Origin: Psychrobium sp. MM17-31
GTDB lineage: Bacteria; Pseudomonadota; Gammaproteobacteria; Enterobacterales; Psychrobiaceae
Direction: 5' to 3'
NCBI RefSeq assembly: GCF_022347785.1
Contig: NZ_JAKRGA010000002.1
Span: 496,001-560,000 of the forward strand
Length of the DNA stretch: 64,000 bases
Position 1 is the stretch's first letter, and every line of letters starts with the position of its first letter. Made by a program: the position numbers and the translations under genes. The notes under the pieces were generated by a model that searched no databases, was not told the origin of the DNA, and worked only from the letters and a program-made list of their open reading frames with translations. Positions 44,789-55,033 of this stretch are shown piece by piece.

Positions 44789-45716
44789 AGTCCTTGATTA
44801 GCTTAAAGGTTTGTTGATATTCATCTTGAACTAAATCATTAATCAACATATACGCGTGGATCATATCGTTAAACTGATGGTGTTTAACCTTTACGCCGTG
44901 TTGAGCCAACTTCTCAGCATACGCATTGCCTTCGTCTCGTAATGGATCACAGCCTGCTGTTATCACTAAAGTCTCAGGCATTCGATCGTTAAAAGTTCCA
45001 AATAGCGCTGATGCTGATTGCGCAGCTTGATCGATATCTTGCTCCGAATGGAAATATTGCTCGAAATACCACTCAACTTTAGCCGTTTCAAGCAAGAAAC
45101 CACTGCCGTTTTCTTGGTAGGAGTCAAAGCTCATGGTGTAATCGACGCTTGGGTAAATCAGGATTTGCTTATCAATTTTTATATCGCCACGCTGATTATT
45201 GTTCATCACTAAGTTAGTACAAATTGCGCCGCCTGCGCTATCACCAGCGATATAAAGCACGTCGTTGTGATTGTGCTCCACTAGCAGCTGGCGATAGTTT
45301 TCGAGTAAATACTGACAATCGTTTAAGCCCATCGGATACGGAAATTCTGGCGCTAAACGATATTCGATACACAGCACGATTGCTTGGCACTGCTGTGCCA
45401 GCTCACGGCTGATAGGATCGTATAACTCCACCGAACCACACATGTGTCCGCCGCCGTGAAAATGCAATAACACAGGTAGCTTTTTATCGGGTGCAGGGTT
45501 GTAGATTCGGACATTAATCGCCGCCTCATAGTCTGGCATCAGCACATCAGTCACGCTCGCTATCTCAGGCCCTTTGGCCATGAGTCCCGCTAAATTATTT
45601 AAACCTTCGCGAGTTAACTCGGGCGTATAACCAATCCCCTGCGCTCTGGCATTGGCCATAACTTCATTTACTTGGTCGAGAAAAGGTTCGAGTTTGGAAG
45701 ATACAACGCCGCGCAT
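44778..45716 (-). CDS. Alpha/beta hydrolase, HSL/GDXG lipase family
   Basis: 312 aa, cytoplasmic. The oxyanion motif HFHGGGHMCG and the nucleophile motif GDSAGGAICTNL are the two hallmarks of hormone-sensitive-lipase-type esterases; ITAGCDPLRDEG supplies the acid and HAYM the His. Substrates are short-chain esters. The start overlaps the MFS carrier stop by 1 bp (TAATG), so uptake and hydrolysis are coupled; the carrier may import an ester or short hydroxyacid oligomer. Confidence 0.86.
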   Translation of the reverse strand: MRGVVSSKLEPFLDQVNEVMANARAQGIGYTPELTREGLNNLAGLMAKGPEIASVTDVLMPDYEAAINVRIYNPAPDKKLPVLLHFHGGGHMCGSVELYDPISRELAQQCQAIVLCIEYRLAPEFPYPMGLNDCQYLLENYRQLLVEHNHNDVLYIAGDSAGGAICTNLVMNNNQRGDIKIDKQILIYPSVDYTMSFDSYQENGSGFLLETAKVEWYFEQYFHSEQDIDQAAQSASALFGTFNDRMPETLVITAGCDPLRDEGNAYAEKLAQHGVKVKHHQFNDMIHAYMLINDLVQDEYQQTFKLIKDFTA

Positions 45717-46885
45717 TAGCTTTCTCCTTGCGTCTTTGCAGTCTCTGGTAAAAAGAAACTGCCGATAAAAAAGGTGGTGCTCACTACTGCAATCAATATG
45801 AATGATTGGGTGAAATCACCATTGTTCATATCCACCAACTTGCCAAACAACCATAACAAGACGGTAGAAAACAGATAACTAATCGAATAGAACAGGCTAA
45901 AGATAACGGTAATGCGTGCTGTAGTCATGTTTGCCATTTCGTGTGGAATGGACACTAGCGCCGTTACAGGTAGGAAAATAAAGAAACCCAACAGCATCGC
46001 CGAAATCATTTGCACAGCTTCTGAGCCACCAAAAGATAAACCAATAATAGTTAGCGTGATCATTAAGCCCGACCAACGAATCACTGGCACCCGTTTCGGA
46101 AACTTCTTGCTGTAAAGAATACCGGCGAAGGTACCGATAATGCCAAAGCCAATCACCCATTTACTCTGACTGATGCCTGCTTGCGGATAGAAGGTAAATA
46201 GACAAATGTAGAAAGTTAACAGACCCGCATAGGTCAAACCATAAACCCAGTTAAATTTGTCTTTAAGACCTTCGATATAGCTATAACTTTCTTGTTGTTG
46301 ATCATCGTTATTATTGGCCGCTGGCGCGTTAAATTTCACTAATAACCAAACTGCCGCCAAAGCAAAACTAATAATTGAAAAGGCGATTAAGCTATTTTTC
46401 CAGCCGCCAGTGATGGCGTTAATATCCGCCATAAACCACAAGATAATCGCCGTACCGACATTAAAGGCAACCGCGTTTAACCCATTAATCGCTGGGCGCT
46501 CATCGACTTTGAAAAACTCCATCACAATCGGATTGAAATAAACAATCATAAAGGCGCCGCCAAGTCCCATTAAAAAACGGCTCAGTAATAACAACTCGTA
46601 GTTAGGTGATATAGGCGTAAATAAGCCGATGGCAATGAGAATACTAGAAACAAAAAACGCTCCCTTAACCCCGAGTTTTACCGCCAACCACGCAGCGCCA
46701 AAGGTGCCGACAATTTTTGCAAAAGTCACCATGCCGCTAATAAAGCTAGCAGAGGCTAAGCTGTCGATATCCATCGCCGCCATAATTTGCTCCATGCTAG
46801 CGGCACCGCCAACCCACGCCATGGCAAATAGCATATAGCTTAGAAAAACTAGGGCTTCAACGAGGTATTTGTTCGTTATTTTCAT
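45716..46885 (-). CDS. MFS transporter
   Basis: 389 aa with about 12 hydrophobic helices in two six-helix halves. The loop after TM2 (KLGVKGAFFVSS) and the TM4 stretch (LLSRFLMGLGGAFMIVYF) match MFS of the NarK/OFA-like or CynX-like type; substrate is not evident. It forms an operon with the HSL-type esterase downstream (1-bp overlap). Context suggests uptake of an organic acid or ester. Confidence 0.8.
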   Translation of the reverse strand: MKITNKYLVEALVFLSYMLFAMAWVGGAASMEQIMAAMDIDSLASASFISGMVTFAKIVGTFGAAWLAVKLGVKGAFFVSSILIAIGLFTPISPNYELLLLSRFLMGLGGAFMIVYFNPIVMEFFKVDERPAINGLNAVAFNVGTAIILWFMADINAITGGWKNSLIAFSIISFALAAVWLLVKFNAPAANNNDDQQQESYSYIEGLKDKFNWVYGLTYAGLLTFYICLFTFYPQAGISQSKWVIGFGIIGTFAGILYSKKFPKRVPVIRWSGLMITLTIIGLSFGGSEAVQMISAMLLGFFIFLPVTALVSIPHEMANMTTARITVIFSLFYSISYLFSTVLLWLFGKLVDMNNGDFTQSFILIAVVSTTFFIGSFFLPETAKTQGES

Positions 46886-47017
46886 CTGTGATAATTTCTT
46901 GTGTCGATAGAACCGTCTAGCTAGATTACCGCAAGGGCTTTTTCAAATATCTGGCACCTTAGTACACTACCCAAATTCGGCTCTGATAGTCACAATACGC
47001 CATAAAAAGGAATCGCT

Positions 47018-50000
47018 GTGTTAGTTTGGATCTCGTTAGATCGGTGGTTTGTAACCGCTGTTGCCATCGGCTATCTAGCACTGTTATTCGTCATCGCCTA
47101 TCAAGGGCAAAAACAATCACCAAGCCAATGGCGCTCTCGGCCATGGATTTACAGTTTGGCGCTCGGCGTTAGTTGTACCTCATGGGCGTTTTACGGCACC
47201 GTTGGCCAAGCAGCTACTACAGGCGCATGGCTCGCCCCCATCTACATTGGCAGTATTTTGTGTTTAGTCGCCGCATGGCCGATGCTGGCCAAAATACTCA
47301 GTATCGTAAAACAGCAAAACCTCACTTCCATCGCCGACTTTATTGCCTTTAGATACGATCGCTCCCCGATGCTCGCCGCCGCTATTGCACTCGTGGTATT
47401 GGCGGGAACAGTGCCTTATATTGCGCTACAACTCCGCGCAATTAGTACCAGCTTTGATTTGCTAACAGGCACCTATCAATCGGGAATTAGCACCGCCTTT
47501 GTCGTGACCCTAGTGCTTATAGTTTTTAGTATTTTATTCGGCACGCGACAAATCGCCGCTAGCAAACAAAACCAAGGTTTGATGCTAGCGATAGCGGTTA
47601 GCTCAGTGGTCAAACTCTTTGCCCTATTCGCCGTTGGCATCTTCGCGACTTTTTATGTGTTTGATGGTGTCGAGCAACTACTAACCGCACAAAAATCACT
47701 GCCACAAACGCCAGTAAACAATGCTTACTTAGCGGTGTCACAGGCAATATTAGGCGCTATCACTATCTTTATTCTGCCGCAGCAATTTCACATGATGATG
47801 ATCGAGAATCATCACCGCGACGAGCTTAAAGCCGCCCGCTGGCAATACCCGCTTTATCTATTATTGATAAATTTATTCGTCCTGCCGATTGCTATCGCTG
47901 GCCAATCAACTTTTCCCGGTGGCAGCGTCGCCGCCGATACCTTCGTGCTGACATTGCCATTGTTTTACCAACAAGCTTGGCTAGGTTTAGTGGTGTTTAT
48001 TGGTGGCTTGGCCGCGGCCACCAGCATGGTGATTGTGTCAGCCATCGTGCTTAGTAACATGCTGTCAACGGAAGTCATTACCCCGCTGATGTTAAAAATG
48101 AAGCGTTTTGACGCCAGCCAAACACCGCAATTATCAGGTTCGTTATTAAGTGCCCGTCGTCTGACTATCGGTATCATTTTACTGCTCGCTTTTAGTTTTG
48201 AACGTGTGATTAACCAACACGATCATCTCGCCACCATTGGCCTTTTATCGTTTGTATTACTGTCACAATTCGCGCCTGCAACAATCGGCGCACTCTACTG
48301 GCGACAAGGCACATCGCAAGGAGCGCTAGTTGGTTTGGTTGTCGGAACAGTCGTGTGGTTATACACCTTGTTTTTACCGCTGTTTTTCAAAGATTCTAGC
48401 TGGTTATCACAAGGATTATTTGATTTATCATGGCTTAAACCAACCGCGTTATTTGGCCTCGATTGGCTCGATGAAATCAGTCACGGCGTAGTATTTAGTC
48501 TGCTGCTCAATACGCTTGCTTTTGTGATTGTTTCCCTAAAAAGTCGCCGCAGTGTTGGCGAAAAGCTCCAAGCTGAGCTCTATCTTGCCAAAAGTCAAAG
48601 TAAGTTCGAACAACGCCTAACCTTTGATGATCTCGCCAACTTACTGCATCGTTTTACCAACGACGATATCGCAAATAAACTCAACGACTTTAAACACGGC
48701 AATCGTCCTAATGCCGCTCTCAATGAAGCCATTGAGTACACAAGATTACAGTTATCAGGCGTATTAGGCTCAGCCTCGACACGCATGGTAATGAAAGCCG
48801 CTTCAACCTCGCAACAGATGCCACTTGAAGATGTGGTGAGCATTGTGGATGAAGCGAGCCAGATGTTCGAATTTAACCGTGAACTATTGCAATCTGGGGT
48901 TGAAAACATCGAGCAAGGGATCAGCGTTGTCGATGCCGATATGCGCATTGTAGCGTGGAATCAGCGCTATGTTGATTTACTGTGCTACCCTGCGGGATTT
49001 GTTACCGCCGGCAAATCGGTGCGAGAGTTGCTGCAATACAATGTTGAAAAAGGCATTATCACAGGCGCACAAGCCGACGAACTAGTCGAGCGCCGAATCG
49101 AACACATGCGCCTTGGCCACAGCCATCAGTTTCAGCGCACCATGCCCAATAACGTGGTGTTAGAAATTCGCGGCCAAGCAATGCCCGGCGGCGGTTTCGT
49201 TAGCACTTACTCTGATATTACTGCCCACATTGAAGCGGAAAAAGCGCTGCGTCTTGCCAATGAAAATCTCGAAAAACGAGTAAAACAACGCACCCAAGAG
49301 CTAGAAGATGCCAAGGCACAAGCGGAAGCTGCCAATCGCAGTAAAACCCGCTTTTTAGCGGCAACCAGTCACGATTTAATGCAGCCTTTTAACGCGTTGT
49401 CACTCTTTACTTCGATGCTGAAAAACCGCGTTGAAGGCACAGATTTAAGCGAGCTTGCAGATCATATCGACGATTCCCTTAATGTCGTTGAAGGCTTATT
49501 GTCAGATTTAGTGGAAATTTCACGGCTCGATAGTGGCTCGCAAAAAATAGAAATCAGCGAGTTTGCGGTAGATGATGTGCTGGCAACATTGGAAAACGAA
49601 TTTACCCTGCTTGCCGCACAGGACAACATCACCTTTAGCTATCAACGATCCAGCGCCAGCGTTAAAACCGACAAGCGCATGCTGCGCCGGATCATTCAAA
49701 ACCTGCTTAACAACGCCGTGCATTATTGCGATGACAAAACAGGCGCTAAGGCCAATATTCGCAACAAAATAGTGCTTGGTGTTAGACATTGCCCTGATAC
49801 GATTTCGATTGAAGTATGGGACAACGGCCCGGGCATTTCGCCAGCCCAACAGCAGCAAATATTTAAAGAATTTGAGCGCCTTGAGACCCACCGTGAAGTG
49901 CCCGGCCTCGGCCTTGGACTAGCGATTTGTGAACGCATGGCCAAATTGTTAGAGACGAAAATCACTATCGAATCTGAGCTCGGTAAAGGCACTGGTTTTA

Positions 50001-50446
50001 AAATTCGTATTCCTCGGGTCGCTACTACGCAAACGGATGTTCCAAGCGCGGCTAAAGTGCCAACTGAGCAAAGCGGTAATGAGTATCACGGCATCCGAGT
50101 ATTAGTGATTGATAACGATAACCTGATGCTAACTGCCATCGCCTCTCAGCTATGTGACTGGGGCTTTACGGTAATGACCGCCAAGGATAAAGCCAGCGCT
50201 GAGCATGAGGTTATTAGCGGCACGCCAAGCCTGATTATCGCCGATTATCATCTGGACAATCATTGCAATGGCGTCGACGTCGCGCGTCAGCTGCAAAGCG
50301 AAAACAGTTGGCAGTTACCTTGTATTATTTGCTCCGCCGATCCTTCGGAGCAAGTTCGCCAGCACACGAGTGAGGCGAGTTATTTATTCTTGCGCAAACC
50401 TGTGAAAGCACTGGCGCTGAAGCGGATGATAAAGCAGTTGCTATGA
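47018..50446 (+). CDS. CrbS-like hybrid sensor kinase with sodium/solute symporter domain
   Basis: 1142 aa. Residues about 5-505 are a 13-helix SSS/SLC5 symporter domain (YQGQKQSPSQW, YQQAWLGLVVF, QFAPATIGALYWRQG). A short STAC-like linker follows, then PAS at about 635-750, a coiled coil, HisKA with His785 (FLAATSHDLMQPFNALSLF), HATPase (NLLNNAVHYC; GLGLGLAICERM) and a receiver with Asp1076 (LIIADYHLDN). This is the architecture of CrbS, which with CrbR controls acetate use (acs). Start GTG with AAGGAA eight bases upstream. A LuxR-type regulator of the CrbR kind lies 0.3 kb downstream on the other strand. Confidence 0.87.
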   Translation: MLVWISLDRWFVTAVAIGYLALLFVIAYQGQKQSPSQWRSRPWIYSLALGVSCTSWAFYGTVGQAATTGAWLAPIYIGSILCLVAAWPMLAKILSIVKQQNLTSIADFIAFRYDRSPMLAAAIALVVLAGTVPYIALQLRAISTSFDLLTGTYQSGISTAFVVTLVLIVFSILFGTRQIAASKQNQGLMLAIAVSSVVKLFALFAVGIFATFYVFDGVEQLLTAQKSLPQTPVNNAYLAVSQAILGAITIFILPQQFHMMMIENHHRDELKAARWQYPLYLLLINLFVLPIAIAGQSTFPGGSVAADTFVLTLPLFYQQAWLGLVVFIGGLAAATSMVIVSAIVLSNMLSTEVITPLMLKMKRFDASQTPQLSGSLLSARRLTIGIILLLAFSFERVINQHDHLATIGLLSFVLLSQFAPATIGALYWRQGTSQGALVGLVVGTVVWLYTLFLPLFFKDSSWLSQGLFDLSWLKPTALFGLDWLDEISHGVVFSLLLNTLAFVIVSLKSRRSVGEKLQAELYLAKSQSKFEQRLTFDDLANLLHRFTNDDIANKLNDFKHGNRPNAALNEAIEYTRLQLSGVLGSASTRMVMKAASTSQQMPLEDVVSIVDEASQMFEFNRELLQSGVENIEQGISVVDADMRIVAWNQRYVDLLCYPAGFVTAGKSVRELLQYNVEKGIITGAQADELVERRIEHMRLGHSHQFQRTMPNNVVLEIRGQAMPGGGFVSTYSDITAHIEAEKALRLANENLEKRVKQRTQELEDAKAQAEAANRSKTRFLAATSHDLMQPFNALSLFTSMLKNRVEGTDLSELADHIDDSLNVVEGLLSDLVEISRLDSGSQKIEISEFAVDDVLATLENEFTLLAAQDNITFSYQRSSASVKTDKRMLRRIIQNLLNNAVHYCDDKTGAKANIRNKIVLGVRHCPDTISIEVWDNGPGISPAQQQQIFKEFERLETHREVPGLGLGLAICERMAKLLETKITIESELGKGTGFKIRIPRVATTQTDVPSAAKVPTEQSGNEYHGIRVLVIDNDNLMLTAIASQLCDWGFTVMTAKDKASAEHEVISGTPSLIIADYHLDNHCNGVDVARQLQSENSWQLPCIICSADPSEQVRQHTSEASYLFLRKPVKALALKRMIKQLL

Positions 50447-50748
50447 TGAATGATTCTAATTTTATAGTGGTATTTCTTTCGCTAATTATTGTTCATGGAG
50501 CTTGTTTAATCGGACTTTACGTGACAGTAAAACGCGTTCGATATCGTATGGAAGAAAAGAAAAACAATAAGAAAACTCGTAATGCCTTTGAAGATAAGCT
50601 CAGACGGCAACGAGTTCTCATAATCGTCTTGCCAATCATCGGTCCTTTGCTAGGACTAGCTACCTGCTTTGGTTTAAATTCAGGCCACCAAGATGCGGGA
50701 AAGAAAGTAAACTTCCCCGCAGACAATCACTCATCAGATAGTGATTAA
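50443..50748 (+). CDS. Small two-helix membrane protein coupled to the CrbS-like kinase
   Basis: 101 aa. The ATG overlaps the kinase stop (ATGA), so translation is coupled. Helix 1 about residues 7-29 (FIVVFLSLIIVHGACLIGLYV), a strongly basic loop (VKRVRYRMEEKKNNKK), then helix 2 about 56-78 and a polar tail. No family recognised. Its stop shares bases with the stop of the convergent response regulator. Being tied to the kinase, it could be an accessory subunit, but this is inference. Confidence 0.6.
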   Translation: MMNDSNFIVVFLSLIIVHGACLIGLYVTVKRVRYRMEEKKNNKKTRNAFEDKLRRQRVLIIVLPIIGPLLGLATCFGLNSGHQDAGKKVNFPADNHSSDSD

Positions 50749-51410
50749 TCGCTGCGATTTTCAGGGGCGGCTAGCATCAGTTGCTGATAAGCAAGACCCG
50801 CTAAGGTGCGGTTGTTGACTTCTAGCTTGAGTAAAATGGCCGACACATGTTTTTTGACTGTGGTTTCTTTGATATCCAAATCATAGGCTATTTGCTTGTT
50901 TAAGCGGCCATCGGCGATTTGGGTCAATACGACATATTGCTGCGGCGTGAGCTGAGCCAGTTGCTTAGCAAGATGTTGATTCGCTTTGGTTTGTGTATCA
51001 TCAGTCAAGGCTTGGTCGACGTGCTCAGGCAACCACACTTCACCATCCAACACCACTTCAATAGCACTAGCAATTGTAGAAAGGTCGGCTGATTTAGGAA
51101 TAAATGCCGCCGCGCCAAAGCTAATGGCCTTTTGCATGGTTTCGACATTATCGTCTGACGACACCATAATCACCACCAAATCCGGATAGTGATTTTGCAA
51201 TTGCATCAATCCAGTAAAACCATTGTTACCGGGCATGTGAAGATCTAAAAACACAATCTCCAAGCTAGGATTGGCCTCAACGGCTTCAAGCACTTCTTCG
51301 AAACACTCCGCCTCTAAAATCTGCGCATCATCAATACACTCAACAATCGCCTGCTTCAACGCCGTGCGAAACAGTGGATGATCATCGGCAATAATAACTT
51401 GTGGCTGCAT
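50745..51410 (-). CDS. LuxR/NarL-type response regulator, CrbR (ErdR)-like
   Basis: 221 aa. The receiver has IIADDHPLF and phospho-acceptor Asp56 (IVFLDLHMPG) with Lys in FIPKSA; the C-terminal LuxR helix-turn-helix is LTPQQYVVLTQIADGRLNKQIAYDL...ETTVKKHVSAILLKL. These features are shared with CrbR/ErdR. It is convergent to the CrbS-like kinase gene and its small partner. CrbR activates acetyl-CoA synthetase in Vibrio and Pseudomonas, so acetate or short acyl metabolism is the likely output; no acs is in the window. Confidence 0.86.
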   Translation of the reverse strand: MQPQVIIADDHPLFRTALKQAIVECIDDAQILEAECFEEVLEAVEANPSLEIVFLDLHMPGNNGFTGLMQLQNHYPDLVVIMVSSDDNVETMQKAISFGAAAFIPKSADLSTIASAIEVVLDGEVWLPEHVDQALTDDTQTKANQHLAKQLAQLTPQQYVVLTQIADGRLNKQIAYDLDIKETTVKKHVSAILLKLEVNNRTLAGLAYQQLMLAAPENRSD

Positions 51411-51481
51411 GTTTTTTCCTTGAAATGAAGTGTGATGTAGATTTCGACGAACAATTTATACATTAAAAATCAGAGTCAAAC

Positions 51482-51507
51482 AAAAAGAGCCGACAATGCG
51501 TCGGCTC
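51482..51507 (-). terminator. Rho-independent terminator of the depolymerase-TonB receptor operon
   Basis: GAGCCGAC-AATGC-GTCGGCTC with a T5 tail on the minus strand, 24 bp after the receptor stop. Confidence 0.9.
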
Positions 51508-51530
51508 ACTAAACTAATCACTGAAAGTGA

Positions 51531-53816
51531 CTAAAACTGATAACCCACTGTCAACGAGACTGTTCTAGGGTCGCCATAATAACCAATCAACGTATTATCA
51601 CCACCTAACCCTGGAGCATAACCGCCATCAGCTTTTGGTGTAACAAATTGATAACCACCAACCATATACTCTTCATCGGTTAGGTTTTTAAGATGTAAAC
51701 CAACACTCCAATCTGTATCGTCGTCATACCAAGTGATGCTGGCGTTCGCTAAACCGTAACCGTCTTGAGTTAATAAACTATTTTCTTCAAACAACACATA
51801 GTCATCGCGGTAGTAGTAGCTGGCGTTAACAATAAAATCACCCATGTTCGATTCGATAGTGTAATTAGCCGCTAGGTTATAGGTAAAATCTGGCGTGTTC
51901 GAGATAGTAAAGTTGTCAGATTTATCAAACACAGCACCTGTTTCAGGGTTAGTATCTAACACCTCTTTAAACTCAGAGTCGATAAAGCCAAAGCTTGCCG
52001 TTAGCACTAATTCGTCAGAAGCTAGGTAAGTAAATTCAGCTTCAATACCCTGACCTGTCGACGAACCTATGTTACCTAAACGTTGGTTTAATTCCGTTGA
52101 GTCTTTACCGGGTAGTACTGAGATGTATTGGCGATCTTCGTGATCAAGCGAGAACAAGGTCACGTTGGCGCGTAAACGATTGTCTAACCACTCACTCTTC
52201 ATACCGATTTCGATTGAATCAACGTTTTCTGGATCCGCCGCTGGCTCAGCAGTTGTAGCACGCGGGTTAAAGGTACCTGATTTAAAGCCCTGCGAGAAAC
52301 TAGCGAAGAACATCATATCGCGGTTCGCTTGGTATTCAACGCCAATACGCGGCGTGAATTTCGACCATTCTTCAGAATCGTCTAATACCACAGGCACCAA
52401 ATCACCATCTGGGCGGACATAGCCATCAACCCAACCTGATTCTGGATAAACGGTGTTAAACACTAAACCGTTGCGCACTAATGAGTCTTTCTTGTCTTTG
52501 GTGTAACGAGCACCTGCGGTTACCGACCATTGCTCATCGATATCATAAGTTGCTTGTGCATAAATCGCTTGGCTCTTAGCATTACTACAACCGCTCACTT
52601 CACGGGTTAAGCCCGGGGTTTTAAAGGCTGATTGTCCTAGTACGTCTAAGATGGCGTCGAATACACCACATGATTCACCGTCGTAAAGGTAAATACCACC
52701 AACCACTTTATAGTCATCGCCAACATTGTTGATTTGTAGCTCGTGAGTGCTTTGCTCATCGTCGTAAATCGCTGGTACGTCGAAGATGCGTAGTGGCGTG
52801 TTATCAAAGTCGATATTAGTTGGTGAATAGCTATCGCGTGACGAATAAACGTATTTCAGCGTAGTGCTATCATTCACATCGTATTTTGCTGTAAAGCTAA
52901 TGCCTTCAAGCTCAACTTTGTTGTTGGTTGGCAAACTGGTGTAAGAATCGTAAACGCTATCTGGCACTGGCGCGTTGGTGAGCAAACTAGGCAATAAACG
53001 ATAACCGCCTTTGGCATTTGACTTATCTTCGGTACGATCCCAGTTCAGTTTTAACAATAGATCTTCAGTGGCATGGTATTCCAGCGTTACCCGCGCCGCC
53101 ATCACTTCTTTGTTGTAGTTATCGGCATCTTGATCTTCTAACGCCGATAATAAGTATTCGCCATAACCATTGCGATTTAAGCTCGCAACACCAAAACCAA
53201 AGTATAATTTGTCTTCAACCAGTGGCATTTGACCAGTGAGTTTTACATCGCCTTGGCCGTAACTACCAACAGTGCCTTGCACGCTAAATTCAGCATCGCC
53301 AGACATTTCTTTAGTCACGTATTTAATCGCACCACCAATGGTGTTTTTACCGTATAGCGTACCTTGTGGACCACGTAAAACTTCGACGCGTTCAATATCT
53401 AATAAATCTAATACCGCCCCTTGAGGACGCGCCATGTAAACATCATCGACATAAATACCGACACCCGCTTCATAGCCCCATAAAGGATCTTGCTGACCTA
53501 CACCACGGATAAACGCGGTAATGGTCGAGTTAGTACCACGGCTGCGTTGCAGCGTTGTATTTGGCGAAAACTGTTGAACTTCGGTGATCACTTCAATGCC
53601 GCGCTCGGCTAAGTCTGTGGCGCTAATCGATGTAATAGCAACAGGCACTTCTTGCAGGCTTTCAACGGTTTTACGTGCCGTAACCTCGATGCGTTCAAGC
53701 GCGCCGTCTTTTGCTTTCTTTTCGTCTTCTGCTGCCATTAGTGGCTGAGTCACTAGCGCACTGCTCACGGCCAGTGCAAGCGTACTTAGACTTAGCTTTG
53801 CATATGTCATTTTCAT
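51531..53816 (-). CDS. TonB-dependent receptor (co-transcribed with a PHB-depolymerase-type esterase)
   Basis: 761 aa from the ATG at 53816; in-frame ATGs at 53828 and 53810 also exist. Signal peptide cleaves after LMAA. The plug has VEVTARKTVESLQEVPVAIT-type TonB box and RVEVLRGPQGTLYGKNTIGG; the barrel ends in Phe (LTVGYQF). It belongs to the large non-siderophore group common in marine bacteria that imports carbon substrates. It lies about 75 bp downstream of the PHB-depolymerase-type esterase gene, so it may take up hydroxyalkanoate oligomers or another ester; this is inferred from context. Confidence 0.88.
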   Translation of the reverse strand: MKMTYAKLSLSTLALAVSSALVTQPLMAAEDEKKAKDGALERIEVTARKTVESLQEVPVAITSISATDLAERGIEVITEVQQFSPNTTLQRSRGTNSTITAFIRGVGQQDPLWGYEAGVGIYVDDVYMARPQGAVLDLLDIERVEVLRGPQGTLYGKNTIGGAIKYVTKEMSGDAEFSVQGTVGSYGQGDVKLTGQMPLVEDKLYFGFGVASLNRNGYGEYLLSALEDQDADNYNKEVMAARVTLEYHATEDLLLKLNWDRTEDKSNAKGGYRLLPSLLTNAPVPDSVYDSYTSLPTNNKVELEGISFTAKYDVNDSTTLKYVYSSRDSYSPTNIDFDNTPLRIFDVPAIYDDEQSTHELQINNVGDDYKVVGGIYLYDGESCGVFDAILDVLGQSAFKTPGLTREVSGCSNAKSQAIYAQATYDIDEQWSVTAGARYTKDKKDSLVRNGLVFNTVYPESGWVDGYVRPDGDLVPVVLDDSEEWSKFTPRIGVEYQANRDMMFFASFSQGFKSGTFNPRATTAEPAADPENVDSIEIGMKSEWLDNRLRANVTLFSLDHEDRQYISVLPGKDSTELNQRLGNIGSSTGQGIEAEFTYLASDELVLTASFGFIDSEFKEVLDTNPETGAVFDKSDNFTISNTPDFTYNLAANYTIESNMGDFIVNASYYYRDDYVLFEENSLLTQDGYGLANASITWYDDDTDWSVGLHLKNLTDEEYMVGGYQFVTPKADGGYAPGLGGDNTLIGYYGDPRTVSLTVGYQF

Positions 53817-53891
53817 GATCTTCCCCATCGTTCCTGTATTTTTAATAGTAATTTTTATGGCCAAACCTTTAGCTCAGCGGGTTATTTGGAA

Positions 53892-54851
53892 TTAGTTCAG
53901 TTGCCAAAAATCGACAATTTGTTGCGCAGTACTCAGCTGCGCTTTAGGTAAAAATGGCGCGGTTGAGCCGCCATTTTTTACAGCAGGATTAACGCTCCAG
54001 CCGTGATCCATTCCTTTGATCGTCACCAGCTCGATCGTTGGTTTATCGCCGCTTTTCCATTGGCTAAAACTGGCGCCTAACTTATCTTCGGTTGCAACTT
54101 GCTTGCTGCCAGAAAGCGCGGCCCATTGCTCGGCTAGTTTTTGAGAATTGACCGCATTTACTACCTTGTCGCTATCGCCAGTCGCAATAAACAGTGGCGG
54201 CCAAGTCGTAGTCTTTGGCGATGTTTTCTGTGCCAAGGCAACCAATTCTGCCGCGCTTTGAGACGGCCCCGCCCGCATACAAGAAATGGCTTTAATCAAG
54301 TTGTCTGCGCAGGGGTACGGCAAGCCAGCAATCACAGCACCGCCGTCAAACATTTGCGGATAAGTCACCAACAATCCACTGGCCATGGCGCCACCAGCAG
54401 ACAAACCAGCGATGTAAACTTGATCCACCTTTAATGATCCTTTTACGGTGGTGATCATATTTTTCAGCGAAAGTGTCTCACCTTGATCGCGTGCGGTGTC
54501 CGGCGTTGAAAACCAGTTGAAGCATTGCTTGATGTTGTTGCTTTTACTTTGCTGCGGCAAAAGTAGTGCAAAGTTATGGCTCTTCGCTAAACCGCGAAAA
54601 CCACTGTCTACAGCAAGCTTTTCAGCGTTTTGTACACAACCGTGCAATAACACAACCAGTGCTTTTGGCGTTTTAGTCGGCCTGAACACGCTAGCGGTTA
54701 GTTCACCAGGATTTTCACCAAATTGAGAGAGCGGTAAACTAGCAGGCACTTGTTCACTAGCGGCGTTTGCAAGCGGCGAAAAACTCACACTAGCAACAAA
54801 ACCAAGGGCAGCGATGGCAGAAATTAACAGAGATTTATTTTGGGGCATCAT
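53892..54851 (-). CDS. Secreted PHB-depolymerase-family esterase
   Basis: 319 aa with signal peptide (cleavage after LANA). The LpqC/PHB-depolymerase type fold is shown by VVLLHGCVQNAEKLA (oxyanion, 66-80), LLPQQSKSNNIKQCFNWF with disulphide-type Cys, nucleophile Ser151 in GLSAGGAM, Asp in FIATGDSDKVV and His in GMDHGWSVNP. This is type 1 short-chain esterase, possibly a poly(3-hydroxybutyrate) or feruloyl esterase. No substrate-binding domain is present. First gene of a two-gene operon with a TonB receptor; secreted into the periplasm or medium. Confidence 0.85.
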   Translation of the reverse strand: MMPQNKSLLISAIAALGFVASVSFSPLANAASEQVPASLPLSQFGENPGELTASVFRPTKTPKALVVLLHGCVQNAEKLAVDSGFRGLAKSHNFALLLPQQSKSNNIKQCFNWFSTPDTARDQGETLSLKNMITTVKGSLKVDQVYIAGLSAGGAMASGLLVTYPQMFDGGAVIAGLPYPCADNLIKAISCMRAGPSQSAAELVALAQKTSPKTTTWPPLFIATGDSDKVVNAVNSQKLAEQWAALSGSKQVATEDKLGASFSQWKSGDKPTIELVTIKGMDHGWSVNPAVKNGGSTAPFLPKAQLSTAQQIVDFWQLN

Positions 54852-55033
54852 AGATTGCCTACTTTATATTCGATGGGGTTAGCATGGCGTAAAGTGTTTT
54901 GGTGTTGAATGGTACTTTAGATCCAACACAGGCAATTTAATGATGAAATGATTATTTATCAATTGGTTAATTGTTTAGTAACTTTATTTTTCAAGCAAGA
55001 AACGACGGAAATTTTCTTTATGCGTGATTCGGT

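Noticed and set aside
46916-46925. Palindrome TCTAGCTAGA between the MFS gene and the CrbS-like kinase
   Set aside because: A 10-bp palindrome of this kind can occur by chance and nothing else supports it.
47018-48560. Treating the symporter part of the 1142-residue kinase as a separate transporter gene
   Set aside because: The reading frame is continuous into the PAS, kinase and receiver domains, and this fusion is the known CrbS/CbrA architecture.
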